Positions 8,641 to 18,258 are shown, counted from the first letter of the stretch. The stretch is 64,000 nucleotides of DNA from VXMF01 sp965206775 (GCA_965206775.1 CBDBKU010000003.1:2480001-2544000); one strand, 5' to 3'. Made by a program: numbers and translations. Notes: generated by a model from the letters alone, not told the origin.

Positions 8641-10323
8641 TCAGTTGCTGGCCCGGCCACTGCTCCTACTACCGCGGCCGGAAATCGCGAGCGCCGCGAG
8701 TACGGTCGCCATGCAGCCGACCGGATTCAGCCAAAGGAATGCCAGCCCTGGAACGGCTCGCCTCGTCCCCCAAACCGACACCAAGCCGAAAGCAGTTCCC
8801 CAGAAAGCGCCGTCGGCCGAGACGCGTCGGAATACGAAAGCTAGCACGAACACGCCGAGCATCGGACCGTAAAAGAGCGATCCCACGATGTTCACTGCCT
8901 CGATCAACGATCCGAGCCTGCCGGCGTAAGTGGCGAACACGGCAGCGTATGCCGCCCACCCGAGCGTCGCCCAGTGCAGTGCCCGCTTGATTCCCTGCTC
9001 TCCCAGGCCGGGGCGGATGTATCGGAGGTAGTGGTCGACGACGGTCGCGGTGGCAAGCGAGTTGAGTTCGGAGGAGATCGTGGACATTGCCGCGGCGAAT
9101 ACTCCCGCGATGATCAGGCCGATAACGCCCGGCGGAAGGTAGGCGAGCACAAAGGTCAGGAAGATGTAGTTGGTATCGCTATAGCTTCCCGGGCCGGAAT
9201 CCTTCTCGGCAAGGGCGACGGCTTCTTCTCGGACCTCGCCAAGCCGGCGTTCCGACGCCGCGAAAGCCTCCGTCTCGACCGATCCGCGGGATTCCAGCAA
9301 CCGCCCGGCTGCCCCGCGCCTCTCGTCGAGAGCCTGAGAGAACCGCCCTTCGAGGCGCGCCATGGCGGCCGTCTCCGTTTGCTCGAGCCGATTCCGCTCA
9401 GCCGGATGGAATAGGAGCGGCGGTGGTTCGAACAGAAAGAAGCTGAAGACCAGCACGCCGGTCAGCAGGATGAAAAACTGCAACGGAACCTTGACTACCG
9501 CGTTGAACAGGAGGCTGATCCGGCTGTGATCTAGGGACTTAGCCGTCAGGTAGCGCTGGACTTGTGACTGGTCAGTGCCGAAGTAAGCCAGCGAAAGGAA
9601 CGTCGCGCCAATCAGTCCGGACCAAAGCGTGTAGCGGCTGTTCCAATCGAATCCCGTATCGATGGCGTTCAGCTTCCCGGCCGTGCCGGCAAGATACAGG
9701 GCATCGCGAATTGATACGCCATCGGGCAGTCCGAATACTGCGCAACCGAACGCGATTACGATGCCGGCGAACATAATCGCCATCTGCAATGCGTCCGCCC
9801 ACATCACTGCCCGTATGCCTCCCAGCACCGTGTATGTGGCGACGAGGATGACCATTCCGACGATCGTTGGCCACTCGGGAACCTGTAGGATGACGGACAG
9901 GACCACGGCCGGCGCATACAGGGCCAGGCCGACGCCAAGCCCTCGCTGGACCAAGAACACCCAACTCGCCAAGGTGCGCGTCTTGGCGTCGAACCGGTTC
10001 TCGAGATACTCGTAGGCGGTCCGGACGCCAGATCGGTGAAACGCCGGGGCGGCGACAGCCGCGATCAGCACCATGGCGATCGGTAGTCCGAAGTAAAACT
10101 GCACGAATCGGAGCCCGTCCACGAAGGCTTGGCTGGTGGTGCCAATGAATGTGATCGCGCTGGCCTGCGTGGCCATGATCGACAAGCCAATCACCCACCA
10201 GCGCATCTGCTTGCCGGCGGAAACGTACGAATGAACCGACCAATCTCCTCGCGAGCGCCTCAGCCCATAGCCGACGATCACGACGAATGACGCGATGAGG
10301 ACTAGCCAGTCGATCAGGCTCAT
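8641..10323 (-). CDS. sodium:solute symporter (SSS family)
   Basis: The 560-residue inner-membrane protein shows about 13 hydrophobic segments with SSS signatures: MSLIDWLVLIASFVVIVGYG, GLSIMATQASAITFIGTTSQ (substrate/Na+ site region), TAYEYLENRFDAKTRTLAS, and ISSELNSLATATVVDHYLR in the second half, equivalent to the conserved S-S/T Na+ ligand region. A polar insertion of about 80 residues (roughly 330-410, rich in R and E) separates two membrane halves and is longer than usual. The ATG overlaps the stop of a tiny upstream gene by four bases (ATGA). Substrate is unknown; its neighbour sulfatase suggests sugar or sugar-acid uptake. Confidence 0.92.
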   Translation of the reverse strand: MSLIDWLVLIASFVVIVGYGLRRSRGDWSVHSYVSAGKQMRWWVIGLSIMATQASAITFIGTTSQAFVDGLRFVQFYFGLPIAMVLIAAVAAPAFHRSGVRTAYEYLENRFDAKTRTLASWVFLVQRGLGVGLALYAPAVVLSVILQVPEWPTIVGMVILVATYTVLGGIRAVMWADALQMAIMFAGIVIAFGCAVFGLPDGVSIRDALYLAGTAGKLNAIDTGFDWNSRYTLWSGLIGATFLSLAYFGTDQSQVQRYLTAKSLDHSRISLLFNAVVKVPLQFFILLTGVLVFSFFLFEPPPLLFHPAERNRLEQTETAAMARLEGRFSQALDERRGAAGRLLESRGSVETEAFAASERRLGEVREEAVALAEKDSGPGSYSDTNYIFLTFVLAYLPPGVIGLIIAGVFAAAMSTISSELNSLATATVVDHYLRYIRPGLGEQGIKRALHWATLGWAAYAAVFATYAGRLGSLIEAVNIVGSLFYGPMLGVFVLAFVFRRVSADGAFWGTAFGLVSVWGTRRAVPGLAFLWLNPVGCMATVLAALAISGRGSRSSGRASN

Positions 10324-10484
10324 GAGTCGCTACCGAATATCCGGGCGAAGAGCCACAGCATCCCGATCCAAAGGGCCAGATGGATCAGAACCCCAAAGTA
10401 GATGAAGTTCCAGCGCCGAGGCGGGTCCGATGATTCCCTGCCCGCCTCGGCCCGCCGGTCGTCAGGAACGGGCGCGGATTCCAT
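10320..10484 (-). CDS. 54-residue single-span membrane protein paired with the symporter
   Basis: A short frame missed by length cut-offs encodes 54 residues: a polar N-terminus (MESAPVPDDRRAEAG), then RRWNFIYFGVLIHLALWIGM and LWLFARIF, one membrane helix, ending GSDS. Its TGA overlaps the symporter ATG (10320-10323), and it starts 15 bases after the KamA-family gene. Small proteins with a W-N/D-x-x-Y-x-x-V-L helix are commonly encoded just before SSS symporters and may act as accessory subunits; that role is inferred from position. Translational coupling by ATGA overlap supports it being real. Confidence 0.75.
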   Translation of the reverse strand: MESAPVPDDRRAEAGRESSDPPRRWNFIYFGVLIHLALWIGMLWLFARIFGSDS

Positions 10485-10499
10485 ACCGATTCGGACCTG

Positions 10500-11639
10500 C
10501 TATTGCGAGACAAGCAGCGCTTCCGGCGCTATCAAATTGCTCGGCAGATACTCCTGCGACTCGATGTAGTCATCGAACCAGAAGGCGTCCGCGTTCCGGC
10601 CGAACATCATGATCCGCCCGATGTGACGCGGATTCGCGGCACGGTGATACCTAAACAGGATCCGGTCGTCTGTCAGGCCGAGGACTTCGATCTTGCCCGT
10701 GGCGTGGGACATCGAGAACCGCGCCCGCTTGGCCAGCCCCGACATGCTCTCCAACGCCTTGGCAAAAATCCGATAGGCCTGCTCGATCGGGACCGAATAG
10801 CTCTCGTTGCCCTCGGTAGGCCGGCATTGGAACACGTAGTAGGGCGGCACACCGATGTAGGACAGTTCGTTCATGAGATCGCTCAGGACGTTCGGGTCGT
10901 CATTGATGCCGTGGATCATCGGCGTCTGGTTGATGGTGACCACGGAGTGCTCCTGAAGGCACTGGAGTCCTTCCTTTGCCACTGGAGTGAGCTCGGCTGG
11001 ATGGTTGAAGTGACACATCACGTAGATGCGCCCCGCCTCTGTCGTGGAGTAGCGCTCAAACATGGCGTGCAGCTTAGGGTCCTCGATCACGCGGTAGGGG
11101 TTGAACGCGGGCATCTTGCTGCCAATGCGAATGATCTTTACATGTGGTATCTCGCGCAGTCGGGCTATGATCGGCTCCAGCTTGGAGGTGGACATGATCA
11201 ATGGATCGCCACCAGTGAGCAGCACATTCGAGATCTCGGGATGATTTCGGATGTACTCAATGCCGGCGGAAACGTCGCGCACGACTTCGTCGTTGTCGTC
11301 CATGAACAACCGCTTCCGGAAGCAAAACCGGCAATACGCACCGCACACGTCGTTGCATAGCAGGAGCGCCGTGTCGGTATACTTGTGCTCCAGTCCCGGG
11401 ACCTTCGTGTAGAACTCCTCGTACGACGCGTCGAGGCGGCCCCATTCGTTGAGTTCGTTGGAATCGGGAATCACCAGGCGACGGATCGGATCGTTCGGAT
11501 CGCTCCAGTCGATAAGGCTCTGGTAGTACTCATTGGTCCGGAAGACAAATCTCTCACTGACCTTGGCTCCAACGTCCCTTTCTTCCGGCGTGAGTGAGGA
11601 GATCTTGTTGACAGAGGTGATGTACTTGGGCTTTGGCAC
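10500..11639 (-). CDS. KamA-family radical SAM protein (lysine 2,3-aminomutase-like)
   Basis: The 379-residue protein carries the radical SAM cluster motif in CGAYCRFCFRKR (C99, C103, C106), the SAM-contacting NVLLTGGDPL, and KIIRIGSKMPAFNPYRV, all typical of the KamA/EpmB family that moves amino groups with a 5'-deoxyadenosyl radical and PLP. The usual C-terminal PLP-lysine region of true lysine 2,3-aminomutases is not obvious. The last 50 residues (FRYHRAANPRHIGRIMMFG) instead look family-specific, so the substrate is uncertain. It precedes the small membrane protein, symporter and sulfatase genes with short gaps and could be the first gene of that operon. Confidence 0.88.
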   Translation of the reverse strand: MPKPKYITSVNKISSLTPEERDVGAKVSERFVFRTNEYYQSLIDWSDPNDPIRRLVIPDSNELNEWGRLDASYEEFYTKVPGLEHKYTDTALLLCNDVCGAYCRFCFRKRLFMDDNDEVVRDVSAGIEYIRNHPEISNVLLTGGDPLIMSTSKLEPIIARLREIPHVKIIRIGSKMPAFNPYRVIEDPKLHAMFERYSTTEAGRIYVMCHFNHPAELTPVAKEGLQCLQEHSVVTINQTPMIHGINDDPNVLSDLMNELSYIGVPPYYVFQCRPTEGNESYSVPIEQAYRIFAKALESMSGLAKRARFSMSHATGKIEVLGLTDDRILFRYHRAANPRHIGRIMMFGRNADAFWFDDYIESQEYLPSNLIAPEALLVSQ

Positions 11640-12104
11640 TGTAGGTTCTCGCGTGAGCTTCGTGGGTTCTTGAGAAGAGCACCGAGACGCCGAAGCCCAG
11701 AGATGATTCCAAGTCTGGAACGAACTAGCGGCAACCCAGAGTCAACAAGGGCATGCTATTGGAACAAACGGTACCGGGAATGTCAAACCCGCTGGACCGC
11801 GCGGGCATCAGGTGTGGATTCTCGAGGCTCCCCAGCGGTAGCGGCGGCATGTTGGAAGGGAAGGATTCTGTGGCAGGCAGCTGCGACTGCCGGCCGACGT
11901 CCCGACTCGCTGGATGCCAACCTGCGCCTGCGCGGCACGCCGCACGAGCGTCTCGGCTCCGCGATCAGGCACAGGCACTCTTCGCGCCGCGGGCTCGGCC
12001 CTACATCGTCTCGACAGATGCCTTGGACGGGAAATCTACGCTGCCACGTTCCTCCGACCGCCGGGCTGGATAGATAGGTGCCGGCCCGGTGCGCTCGTTC
12101 GGTT
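11640..12104. other. non-coding stretch upstream of the KamA-family gene
   Basis: About 465 bases without a supported gene. Open frames on both strands have no recognisable motif and overlap each other. The segment should contain the promoter of the KamA operon on the minus strand, but no clear consensus could be picked by eye. Confidence 0.5.
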
Positions 12105-12929
12105 TCACTGACTGCGGGTGTCCGCAGACGCCTTGGCAACCGTCTCCGGGAATGCCATACGCTGGAAATCCGGCAAGTCGTGCATTCCCTCGAACGCCTG
12201 GTCGGCTGCGATTTTGCGCGGGCTGCTGAAGCCTTCTTCCAATGCCTTGCGGAGATAGAGGATCGACCTTTGCCAGAGCTCCACGCCCGCGTACGCTTTT
12301 GCCATGAAGTAGTAGTACTTGCCACGGTTGCCTACGGAGCGCTCCTGCAGGAGAGTCCCGAATGTGCCACGAGTCTCGAAGACGTCGGGGTCGAGCTGAA
12401 GGGCCTCGTAGTAAGCCTTCGATGCGTCCTTGTACTTCCCCCGTGCGAAGTATGACGTGCCGAGGTTGCTATAGATGGATGCCGAGTACGGCGAGACCTG
12501 CAGCGCCTTCTTGTACGAGCGGATCGCCCTGCGGTAACTGCCTTGGGCGTGGTGCACGGTGCCTACATTGTTGAGAGCCTGGCCGTATCCCTTGTCGAGC
12601 TTCAATGCTCGCTGGTACTCCTTGCGGGCGTTGTTAAGGAGCATCATCTGGTGGTACGAAATCCCAAGCTTGTTCACGAGCTTCGCTGAACTCGGTTCCA
12701 ATCGGATTGCCTCCTTGTAGGTGTCTCCCGCCTCGCGGTACATTTTCCGCGCCATGTAAATGTCGCCACGCCGCTCCAGGCTGAGCTCGCGAATGTTCGG
12801 GTCAGGGCGTAGTCGATCCTTGGTGCGATCAATCAGCTGCGCTTGGACGGCAACTGGGAATGCCACCCCAATCAGCAACGTTGCCAGTACTAGCCTGCTG
12901 CCTCGCATGAGGATCCTTCGAAGCCTCAT
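12105..12929 (-). CDS. secreted tetratricopeptide (TPR) repeat protein
   Basis: The 274-residue protein has an N-terminal signal sequence (SRLVLATLLIGVAFPVAVQA) and then four to six TPR units of about 34 residues. Examples are RRGDIYMARKMYREAGDTYK, VNKLGISYHQMMLLNNARKE, LNNVGTVHHAQGSYRRAIRS and YSNLGTSYFARGKYKDASKA. The C-terminal part (KYYYFMAKAYAGVELWQRSI) continues helical and ends with a conserved-looking D-L-P-D-F. TPR arrays act as protein-binding scaffolds; no enzymatic domain is seen. A later in-frame ATG at 12908 is an alternative start. It stands alone between two empty stretches. Confidence 0.82.
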   Translation of the reverse strand: MRLRRILMRGSRLVLATLLIGVAFPVAVQAQLIDRTKDRLRPDPNIRELSLERRGDIYMARKMYREAGDTYKEAIRLEPSSAKLVNKLGISYHQMMLLNNARKEYQRALKLDKGYGQALNNVGTVHHAQGSYRRAIRSYKKALQVSPYSASIYSNLGTSYFARGKYKDASKAYYEALQLDPDVFETRGTFGTLLQERSVGNRGKYYYFMAKAYAGVELWQRSILYLRKALEEGFSSPRKIAADQAFEGMHDLPDFQRMAFPETVAKASADTRSQ

Positions 12930-13377
12930 TGAACCACACCGGTCGGCCGTTGTCAGCCCCTAGTAGCGTACTCATTGCCAATCATCGCGCTGCCTGTTGC
13001 GCAACGGTCCGGAATGGCCGAGAGGAGGGCCAACGCCATCGGAAGCCGCTCTCTGCCGGAAGGCGGTGCTGCCGCACGAGGGTACAAACGAGCAGGGCAA
13101 TCGAGACGCGGTGTCGCGCGCATAGGCCCACTTCGCCCTGGCACCAGGATCCCGCCGTCCTCCAGCCGGCATTTGGCCTTGTACCAATTGCTCGGGAACG
13201 TAGGGCGTGGCTCGGCAGGATCAATCGGTCCGATCCGAGCGTCCCTTCACTCGACACACGGCTTGTCCATTTCCTCCTGGGAAACCGCCACATCCTTCAT
13301 CCGTTCGAGTCCTGCAATTGCGGGCGCCCGCCGTACCCGGGCTGGAACCTGCCTGCGACACTGGAACCGCCTGTCTC
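12930..13377. other. non-coding stretch between TPR gene and rsmA
   Basis: About 450 bases. Overlapping arginine-rich frames occur on both strands but none has a motif or a convincing ribosome binding site. No RNA gene or repeat was recognised. Confidence 0.5.
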
Positions 13378-14136
13378 CTACTCGCTCAGTCTCTTCCACA
13401 TTGCGGCAAGTTCCTCGATCCCTAGCTGCTGCGCTCTAAGGCCAGCACAACGGTCAATCGCGAGACGCCCGAGAGGGTAATGTCCGGCAAGATTGTTCCG
13501 CAGCGTCTTGCGCGGGCTCCGGAAGCACGCTCCTAGGAACGAGAGCAGTCCGTCAGGCGGCGAGTCCCGCCGCATCACGAACCGCACGACGGCCGACCGA
13601 ACCTTGGGCGGCGGCGTGAACGCTCCGGGCTCTACCCTAAGAAGCTTGGTCGGATCGCTGTGCAGCTGGCAGAGGCAACTCAGGTAGCCGAACGACTTTG
13701 CACCGGGCTTAGCAACGGTACGATCTGCAACCTCCTCCTGCATTAGGAACGTAGCGGATCGCATCAGGTGATTTGCCGCAAATACCGACCGCAGTATCGG
13801 CGACGTAATGTAATACGGTAGGTTTCCAGTCACAACACATTGACTAGAAATAGTGTGCTTGAAGAGACGACTTAGATCGACATCTAGTATGTCCCCTCGA
13901 ATGACTTCTAGGTTTGCCGGGTGTTCGCAGCGTTCCGCTAGTTCGGCTGCGAGCCGGATGTCGAGTTCGACCGCTACCACATCGCGAGCAGATCGCACCA
14001 AATAGCGCGTTAGGGCCCCGTAACCGGGCCCGATCTCGACTACGGTATCCCCGGCGGATGCTGCTGCGGCGGCAATCCGCTCAAGCACCGAAAGATCGGT
14101 GAGAAAGTGTTGGCCCAGCTTCGGGCGACGCCGCAT
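13378..14136 (-). CDS. rsmA: 16S rRNA (adenine1518/1519-N6)-dimethyltransferase
   Basis: This 252-residue enzyme (KsgA/RsmA) dimethylates two adenines in the 3' terminal hairpin of 16S rRNA using SAM, a late step of small-subunit maturation. It shows LGQHFLTD near the N-terminus, the SAM-binding EIGPGYGALTRYL, VAVELD, GDILDVDL and the catalytic GNLPYYITSPIL. The C-terminal helical domain includes FTPPPKVRSAVVRF and RSPRKTLRNNL. Length matches the family. It is divergent from tig, which starts about 100 bases away on the other strand. Confidence 0.96.
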   Translation of the reverse strand: MRRRPKLGQHFLTDLSVLERIAAAAASAGDTVVEIGPGYGALTRYLVRSARDVVAVELDIRLAAELAERCEHPANLEVIRGDILDVDLSRLFKHTISSQCVVTGNLPYYITSPILRSVFAANHLMRSATFLMQEEVADRTVAKPGAKSFGYLSCLCQLHSDPTKLLRVEPGAFTPPPKVRSAVVRFVMRRDSPPDGLLSFLGACFRSPRKTLRNNLAGHYPLGRLAIDRCAGLRAQQLGIEELAAMWKRLSE

Positions 14137-14233
14137 GATCCTGAGTGTAGCTGTCCATCAGCCTGCGAGCGTCAAGAGCCTCGAGAGAGATTCCGCAGCG
14201 CTGCGGTAGACTGGAATTCTTGACCGGGCACTG

Positions 14234-15580
14234 ATGCCCGAGCTTGCCCTTAGAATGCCCTCTTCGCCGGAAGCTCCCAATGAATGCGCGCACGAGGTGT
14301 CTGTCGAAATTCCGTGGGATGCCGTCGAAAAAGAGCGTAGGCTTCTCGTGTCGAACGCTGCGAAAACAGCAGTCGTGCCGGGATTTCGAAGAGGCAGGGT
14401 TCCGGCAACAGTGCTGAATCGGCACTACGAGGGAGAAATCCTCGACTCCCTCAAGGAGGGGCTCATTCCCCAATATCTAGTCGAGGAGGTTTCCAAGCGC
14501 GACGTGCAGGTGGCCTTCGGACCTGTTCTCGGACCTGTTCGGTTTGTGGAGGGCGAGCCGCTCAAAGCGACCGCGGTGTTCGAGGTGTTCCCTGAATTCG
14601 AACTCGGGGAATATCGACGCTTGAGGTTCCCCGCGGCCGACGTGGAGGTCACAGACCAGATGGTGGACGACTATCTGGAGACTCTCCGCGAGCGCCATGC
14701 CTCGTACCAGAACCTGGACCCACGCCCCCTGGTGGACGGAGACATCGCTGTCGCGTCGATCAAGGGATTCGCGGACGGAGACAGTCAGATCGTCGATCAG
14801 AAGGACGCCCAGTTTGAGATCGGCCACGAGGACACTCTGGAACCGATCTCGGACGCGCTGCGCGGAAGCCTGCCGGGCGACACGCTGGAGTTCGAAATCA
14901 CCTACCCGGACGACCATAGCGGCAGCGTCGTGGCGGGCAAGACTGTGCAGTTCCAGGCCGAGGTCACGGGCCTTCAGAAACGCGAACTGCCTGATCTGGA
15001 CGACGAATTCGCCACGGATGTCGACAATAGCATCGAGACGCTGGACGATCTCAAAGCCGGGATTCGCAAGCAGATGGAAGCGGCCTACCAGGAATCCGCG
15101 AACCGGGCCGTCCGTCAAGAGGCAATTACCCAGCTCGCCAAGGCCCACCCGATGCCGCTGCCGCCGTATTACTTCGCGAGACGGGTCCTGTCTGCGCTCG
15201 AAGAGGCCAGGGAGCAGGCCGGAATCGAGCCCGAAGACACCTTGCCCGATCGAGAGTCGGCTCTGGTGCATGCGATCGAGGAGGTTCGCGTCCGAGCCGA
15301 GCAAGTACTCGATCGCATCGCGTCGGTGGAAGGCATGTCTATCTCCAATGCCGAAGTCGAGCAGGAGATCCTGAGATACGCGGAATCGGAGCAGATCACA
15401 CCCGAACGCGCAAAGAGGGACTTGGACGAGAACGGTGCGCTCGGAAGCTGGCGGATTAGCACGCTACGGGCCAAGGCCCTCCAATTCGTGATTGACGAGG
15501 CGGAGCGATACGATCCGTCGGAAACTGAGGAGCCGGTCGCTGACGGCAAATCGGATTCGGCCGCCGACGGGGTCGAGTAA
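14234..15580 (+). CDS. tig: trigger factor (ribosome-associated chaperone)
   Basis: The 448-residue product is trigger factor, which binds the ribosome near the exit tunnel and shields nascent chains. The N-terminal ribosome-binding domain contains VPGFRRGRVPATVL, a close match to the G-F-R-x-G-K/R-x-P signature. A PPIase domain follows (about 160-250, with GDIAVASIKGFADG), then a helical C-terminal chaperone domain ending in an acidic tail. The start at 14234 is the furthest upstream; the ATG at 14255 is possible. clpP follows after nine bases, the common tig-clpP order, so they are probably one transcript; clpX is not in the window. Confidence 0.95.
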   Translation: MPELALRMPSSPEAPNECAHEVSVEIPWDAVEKERRLLVSNAAKTAVVPGFRRGRVPATVLNRHYEGEILDSLKEGLIPQYLVEEVSKRDVQVAFGPVLGPVRFVEGEPLKATAVFEVFPEFELGEYRRLRFPAADVEVTDQMVDDYLETLRERHASYQNLDPRPLVDGDIAVASIKGFADGDSQIVDQKDAQFEIGHEDTLEPISDALRGSLPGDTLEFEITYPDDHSGSVVAGKTVQFQAEVTGLQKRELPDLDDEFATDVDNSIETLDDLKAGIRKQMEAAYQESANRAVRQEAITQLAKAHPMPLPPYYFARRVLSALEEAREQAGIEPEDTLPDRESALVHAIEEVRVRAEQVLDRIASVEGMSISNAEVEQEILRYAESEQITPERAKRDLDENGALGSWRISTLRAKALQFVIDEAERYDPSETEEPVADGKSDSAADGVE

Positions 15581-15589
15581 GGATCGGAC

Positions 15590-16198
15590 ATGTCCAGGAA
15601 GATGGAGCATCACGCCAACCTCGTGCCGATGGTCGTTGAGCAGACCAGTCGTGGCGAGAGGGCGTACGACATATTTTCTCGGCTTCTGCGAGACAACATC
15701 ATCTTCGTCGGCTATCCCATCGACGACTCAATTGCGAACTTGATCACAGCCCAGTTGTTGTTTCTGGAAGCCGAGAATCCGGAACGGGACATCTGGCTGT
15801 ACATCAACTCCCCAGGCGGGTCGATTACCGCCGGCCTGGCGATTTACGACACCATGCAATTCGTCAAACCCGATATCACCACGGTGTGCCTCGGCCAAGC
15901 GGCTTCGATGGCGGCCGTGCTCATGGCCGCGGGAGCCAAGGGGAAGCGCTATGCTCTGCCAAATTCCCGTTTCCTACTGCACCAGCCCTCGCTGTCGGGC
16001 CTCGCCGGGCAGGCGACCGACATCGACATCCACGCCCGCGAGATCCTCCGGCTGCGTCAGAGTCTCAACGCGCTGCTCGCCAGCCACACAGGTCAGGGCG
16101 TCGACAAGATCGAGAGCGACATCGAGCGAGATTTCATCCTCGAGGCGACTCAGGCGAGGGACTACGGCTTGATCGACGAGATCATCACCAGCAAGTAG
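15590..16198 (+). CDS. clpP: ATP-dependent Clp protease proteolytic subunit
   Basis: The 202-residue serine protease forms the tetradecameric chamber used by ClpX or ClpA. The catalytic triad is visible: S106 in GQAASMAAVLM, H131 in SRFLLHQPS, and D181 in the DIERDFILEA segment. Other family marks are IFVGYPIDDSIANLITAQLL and INSPGGSITAGLAIYDTMQ. The N-terminus (MSRKMEHHANLVPMVVEQTS) contains a short propeptide-like extension. It lies nine bases after tig on the same strand. Confidence 0.97.
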   Translation: MSRKMEHHANLVPMVVEQTSRGERAYDIFSRLLRDNIIFVGYPIDDSIANLITAQLLFLEAENPERDIWLYINSPGGSITAGLAIYDTMQFVKPDITTVCLGQAASMAAVLMAAGAKGKRYALPNSRFLLHQPSLSGLAGQATDIDIHAREILRLRQSLNALLASHTGQGVDKIESDIERDFILEATQARDYGLIDEIITSK

Positions 16199-16280
16199 CC
16201 CCCGCCTTCGCCCTCCGTTCGCCGGACCGGCCCGGGATGCGATCGATCGCCCCAGGCACGATTCTGATAACCTACCCCGC

Positions 16281-17258
16281 ATGAAAGTCTGGCACGTAAC
16301 CCACTACGGCGAACCCGAAGAAATGACCTTGTCGGAAGTCGATCCGCCGTCTCCGGCGACGGGTGAGGTGTTGATCCGCAACCGGGCTTGCGGACTTAAC
16401 TTCTTCGATTTGCTGCAGTGCCAGGGCAAGTATCAGACGCGGCCTTCATTTCCGTTCACGATCGGCGCGGAAGTGTCGGGCACCATTGCCGCGATCGGCT
16501 CGGGTGTCAAGAGCCGTAGCGTGGGACAGCGCGTCGCTTCCCTGCCCCGTGGCGGGGGATTCTCCGAATACACGGTCGTGAAAGCCTCGCGTGCGTTCCC
16601 GATCCCGGATTCGATGTCTTTCGAGCAGGCCGCTGCCATGCCAGTCGTGTACCAGACCTCTCTATTTGCGCTCGACTACAGGGGCAAGCTACGAGCTGGC
16701 GAATGGCTGCTCGTCCACGCCGGCGCGAGCGGCGTGGGGACTGCCGCAATTCAGCTTGGCAAGGCGATGGGGGCTCGCGTGATTGCCACGGCTGGAAGCG
16801 CGGAAAAGCTGGAGTTCTGCACTCAGCAAGGCGCCGATCATGTCCTCAGCTACCGAGATGCCGGCTGGGTGGATGCCGTGAAGGGAATTTGCGGGAGGTT
16901 CGGGGCGGACGTGATCTACGATCCCGTCGGAGGCGACGTGTTCGACCTTTCGACCAAAGTGATCGCGCCCGACGGCAGATTGCTGGTCATAGGTTTCACC
17001 AGCGGCCGGATCCCGTCGCTCGCCGCGAACCGGGCCCTCCTGAAGAACATGTCACTCGTCGGCGTCTTCTGGGGCCGTCACTGCGATGAGACCCCGGGAT
17101 ACATGGAATCGCTGCATGATCAACTGGTGGCCATGTTCAGCTCGGGAGCCATAAGCCCGCCCGTCGGAGCCACGTATCCGTTCGAGTCCGCTCCGCAAGG
17201 AATCCGCGACCTGGCCAACCGCAAGATTAGCGGAAAAGCCATCCTGACGATTCGCTGA
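16281..17258 (+). CDS. zinc-independent quinone oxidoreductase-like MDR protein
   Basis: This 325-residue protein is a medium-chain dehydrogenase/reductase of the NADPH:quinone reductase branch. It contains GCGLNFFDLLQCQGKYQ-type substrate-domain residues (written here as RACGLNFFDLLQ), FTIGAEVSGTIAAIGSG, and the cofactor motif GASGVGTAAIQLGKAMG followed by ATAGSAEKLEF. It lacks the zinc-binding cysteines of alcohol dehydrogenases. Such enzymes reduce quinones or enoyl groups with NADPH; the substrate cannot be fixed. It is convergent with the protease gene on the minus strand, 16 bases away. Confidence 0.88.
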   Translation: MKVWHVTHYGEPEEMTLSEVDPPSPATGEVLIRNRACGLNFFDLLQCQGKYQTRPSFPFTIGAEVSGTIAAIGSGVKSRSVGQRVASLPRGGGFSEYTVVKASRAFPIPDSMSFEQAAAMPVVYQTSLFALDYRGKLRAGEWLLVHAGASGVGTAAIQLGKAMGARVIATAGSAEKLEFCTQQGADHVLSYRDAGWVDAVKGICGRFGADVIYDPVGGDVFDLSTKVIAPDGRLLVIGFTSGRIPSLAANRALLKNMSLVGVFWGRHCDETPGYMESLHDQLVAMFSSGAISPPVGATYPFESAPQGIRDLANRKISGKAILTIR

Positions 17259-17274
17259 TCCAGTCACTTGCGCT

Positions 17275-18258
17275 CTAGTAGCTCACCGTGATCGGAACTG
17301 GGGTAAAGCAAAGCACGAAGACCCCGAGCAGAAGCAGCGCAACCCTTCTTCTGGCCGATCCAAGCGGCAGGGAGTCCTGGAGGGTGGGCGGGTGCCTGAT
17401 GCCCATGAAGAACAGAAGGACTAGCAGCACCAGGTACTGCCGGCTGAATACCAAGCAGACTGCCCCCAGGGTTGCGAACGTGGCCCAAGCCAATGAGCGG
17501 CTGCGCCGCCCGAACACGGCGTACGACACGTGTCCGCCGTCGAGCTGGCCAATGGGCAGCAGATTGAGGGCCGTCACGAATAGCCCGACCCAGCCCGCCA
17601 ACGCTACATCGTTGATCATGAGCACCGTACCTTCGGGAGCCGCGCCGAACAGGAGTCTCTCGAATGCCTGGAACAGAAGCGGATCGCCCAACATGAGCCC
17701 GGAGGCGTCTTCCTGAATCGGCACGCGCTCGGACATCATCATGCCTACGAAGCTGATAGGGACAGCTAGTACCATTCCCGCCAGAGGGCCGGCAGCAGCG
17801 ATGTCGAACAGGGCCCTGCGGTTCGGGATGAACGGCGACATCCGGATGACGGCGCCCATCGTTCCGAAGAAGAAGAACGGCGCCGGAATAAAGTACGGCA
17901 GAGTCGCTGGGACCATGTAGTATCTGGCTGCATAGTAGTGGCCGAACTCGTGGGCGGTGAGAATGGCCATCACGCACGCCGAATACAGCGGCGACCAGAC
18001 GTAGGCGGTCGACAGAATTGTGGCGGCAAACAACGCTAGGTGCAGCCAGAGACGGCGGCTGTAACGTTTCGCCCTGGTCCGGTACAGCTGCTCGTAGGTC
18101 TCCTGCCCGTCGAGTGGAGCCCATGTGCGCCGCTCGCCCGGCGGAAGAGAATCCGAATCTTGGGCCGGACCCGGATCGCCAGGCGCGCGAGGCTCGTGAT
18201 CGCGATCAGGCGGCAGCCATTCCGGGCCTTCAGACCCGTAGCGGGAATCGGAGGGCAA
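17275..18258 (-). CDS. site-2-type zinc metalloprotease (peptidase M50 family)
   Basis: The protein is a membrane-embedded metalloprotease. The zinc motif HExxH sits in a membrane segment as LTAHEFGHYYAARYY, and the third ligand region is NLLPIGQLDGGHVSY near the C-terminus. Roughly six to eight hydrophobic segments surround these. The N-terminal 90 or so residues are polar and proline-rich. No ATG occurs before the zinc motif in this frame, so the start must be GTG/TTG/CTG; I chose the TTG at 18258, just after the ilvE stop, giving about 327 residues. A much longer open frame upstream lies over ilvE in another frame and is not coding. The protease is likely co-transcribed with ilvE. Confidence 0.82.
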   Translation of the reverse strand: MPSDSRYGSEGPEWLPPDRDHEPRAPGDPGPAQDSDSLPPGERRTWAPLDGQETYEQLYRTRAKRYSRRLWLHLALFAATILSTAYVWSPLYSACVMAILTAHEFGHYYAARYYMVPATLPYFIPAPFFFFGTMGAVIRMSPFIPNRRALFDIAAAGPLAGMVLAVPISFVGMMMSERVPIQEDASGLMLGDPLLFQAFERLLFGAAPEGTVLMINDVALAGWVGLFVTALNLLPIGQLDGGHVSYAVFGRRSRSLAWATFATLGAVCLVFSRQYLVLLVLLFFMGIRHPPTLQDSLPLGSARRRVALLLLGVFVLCFTPVPITVSY

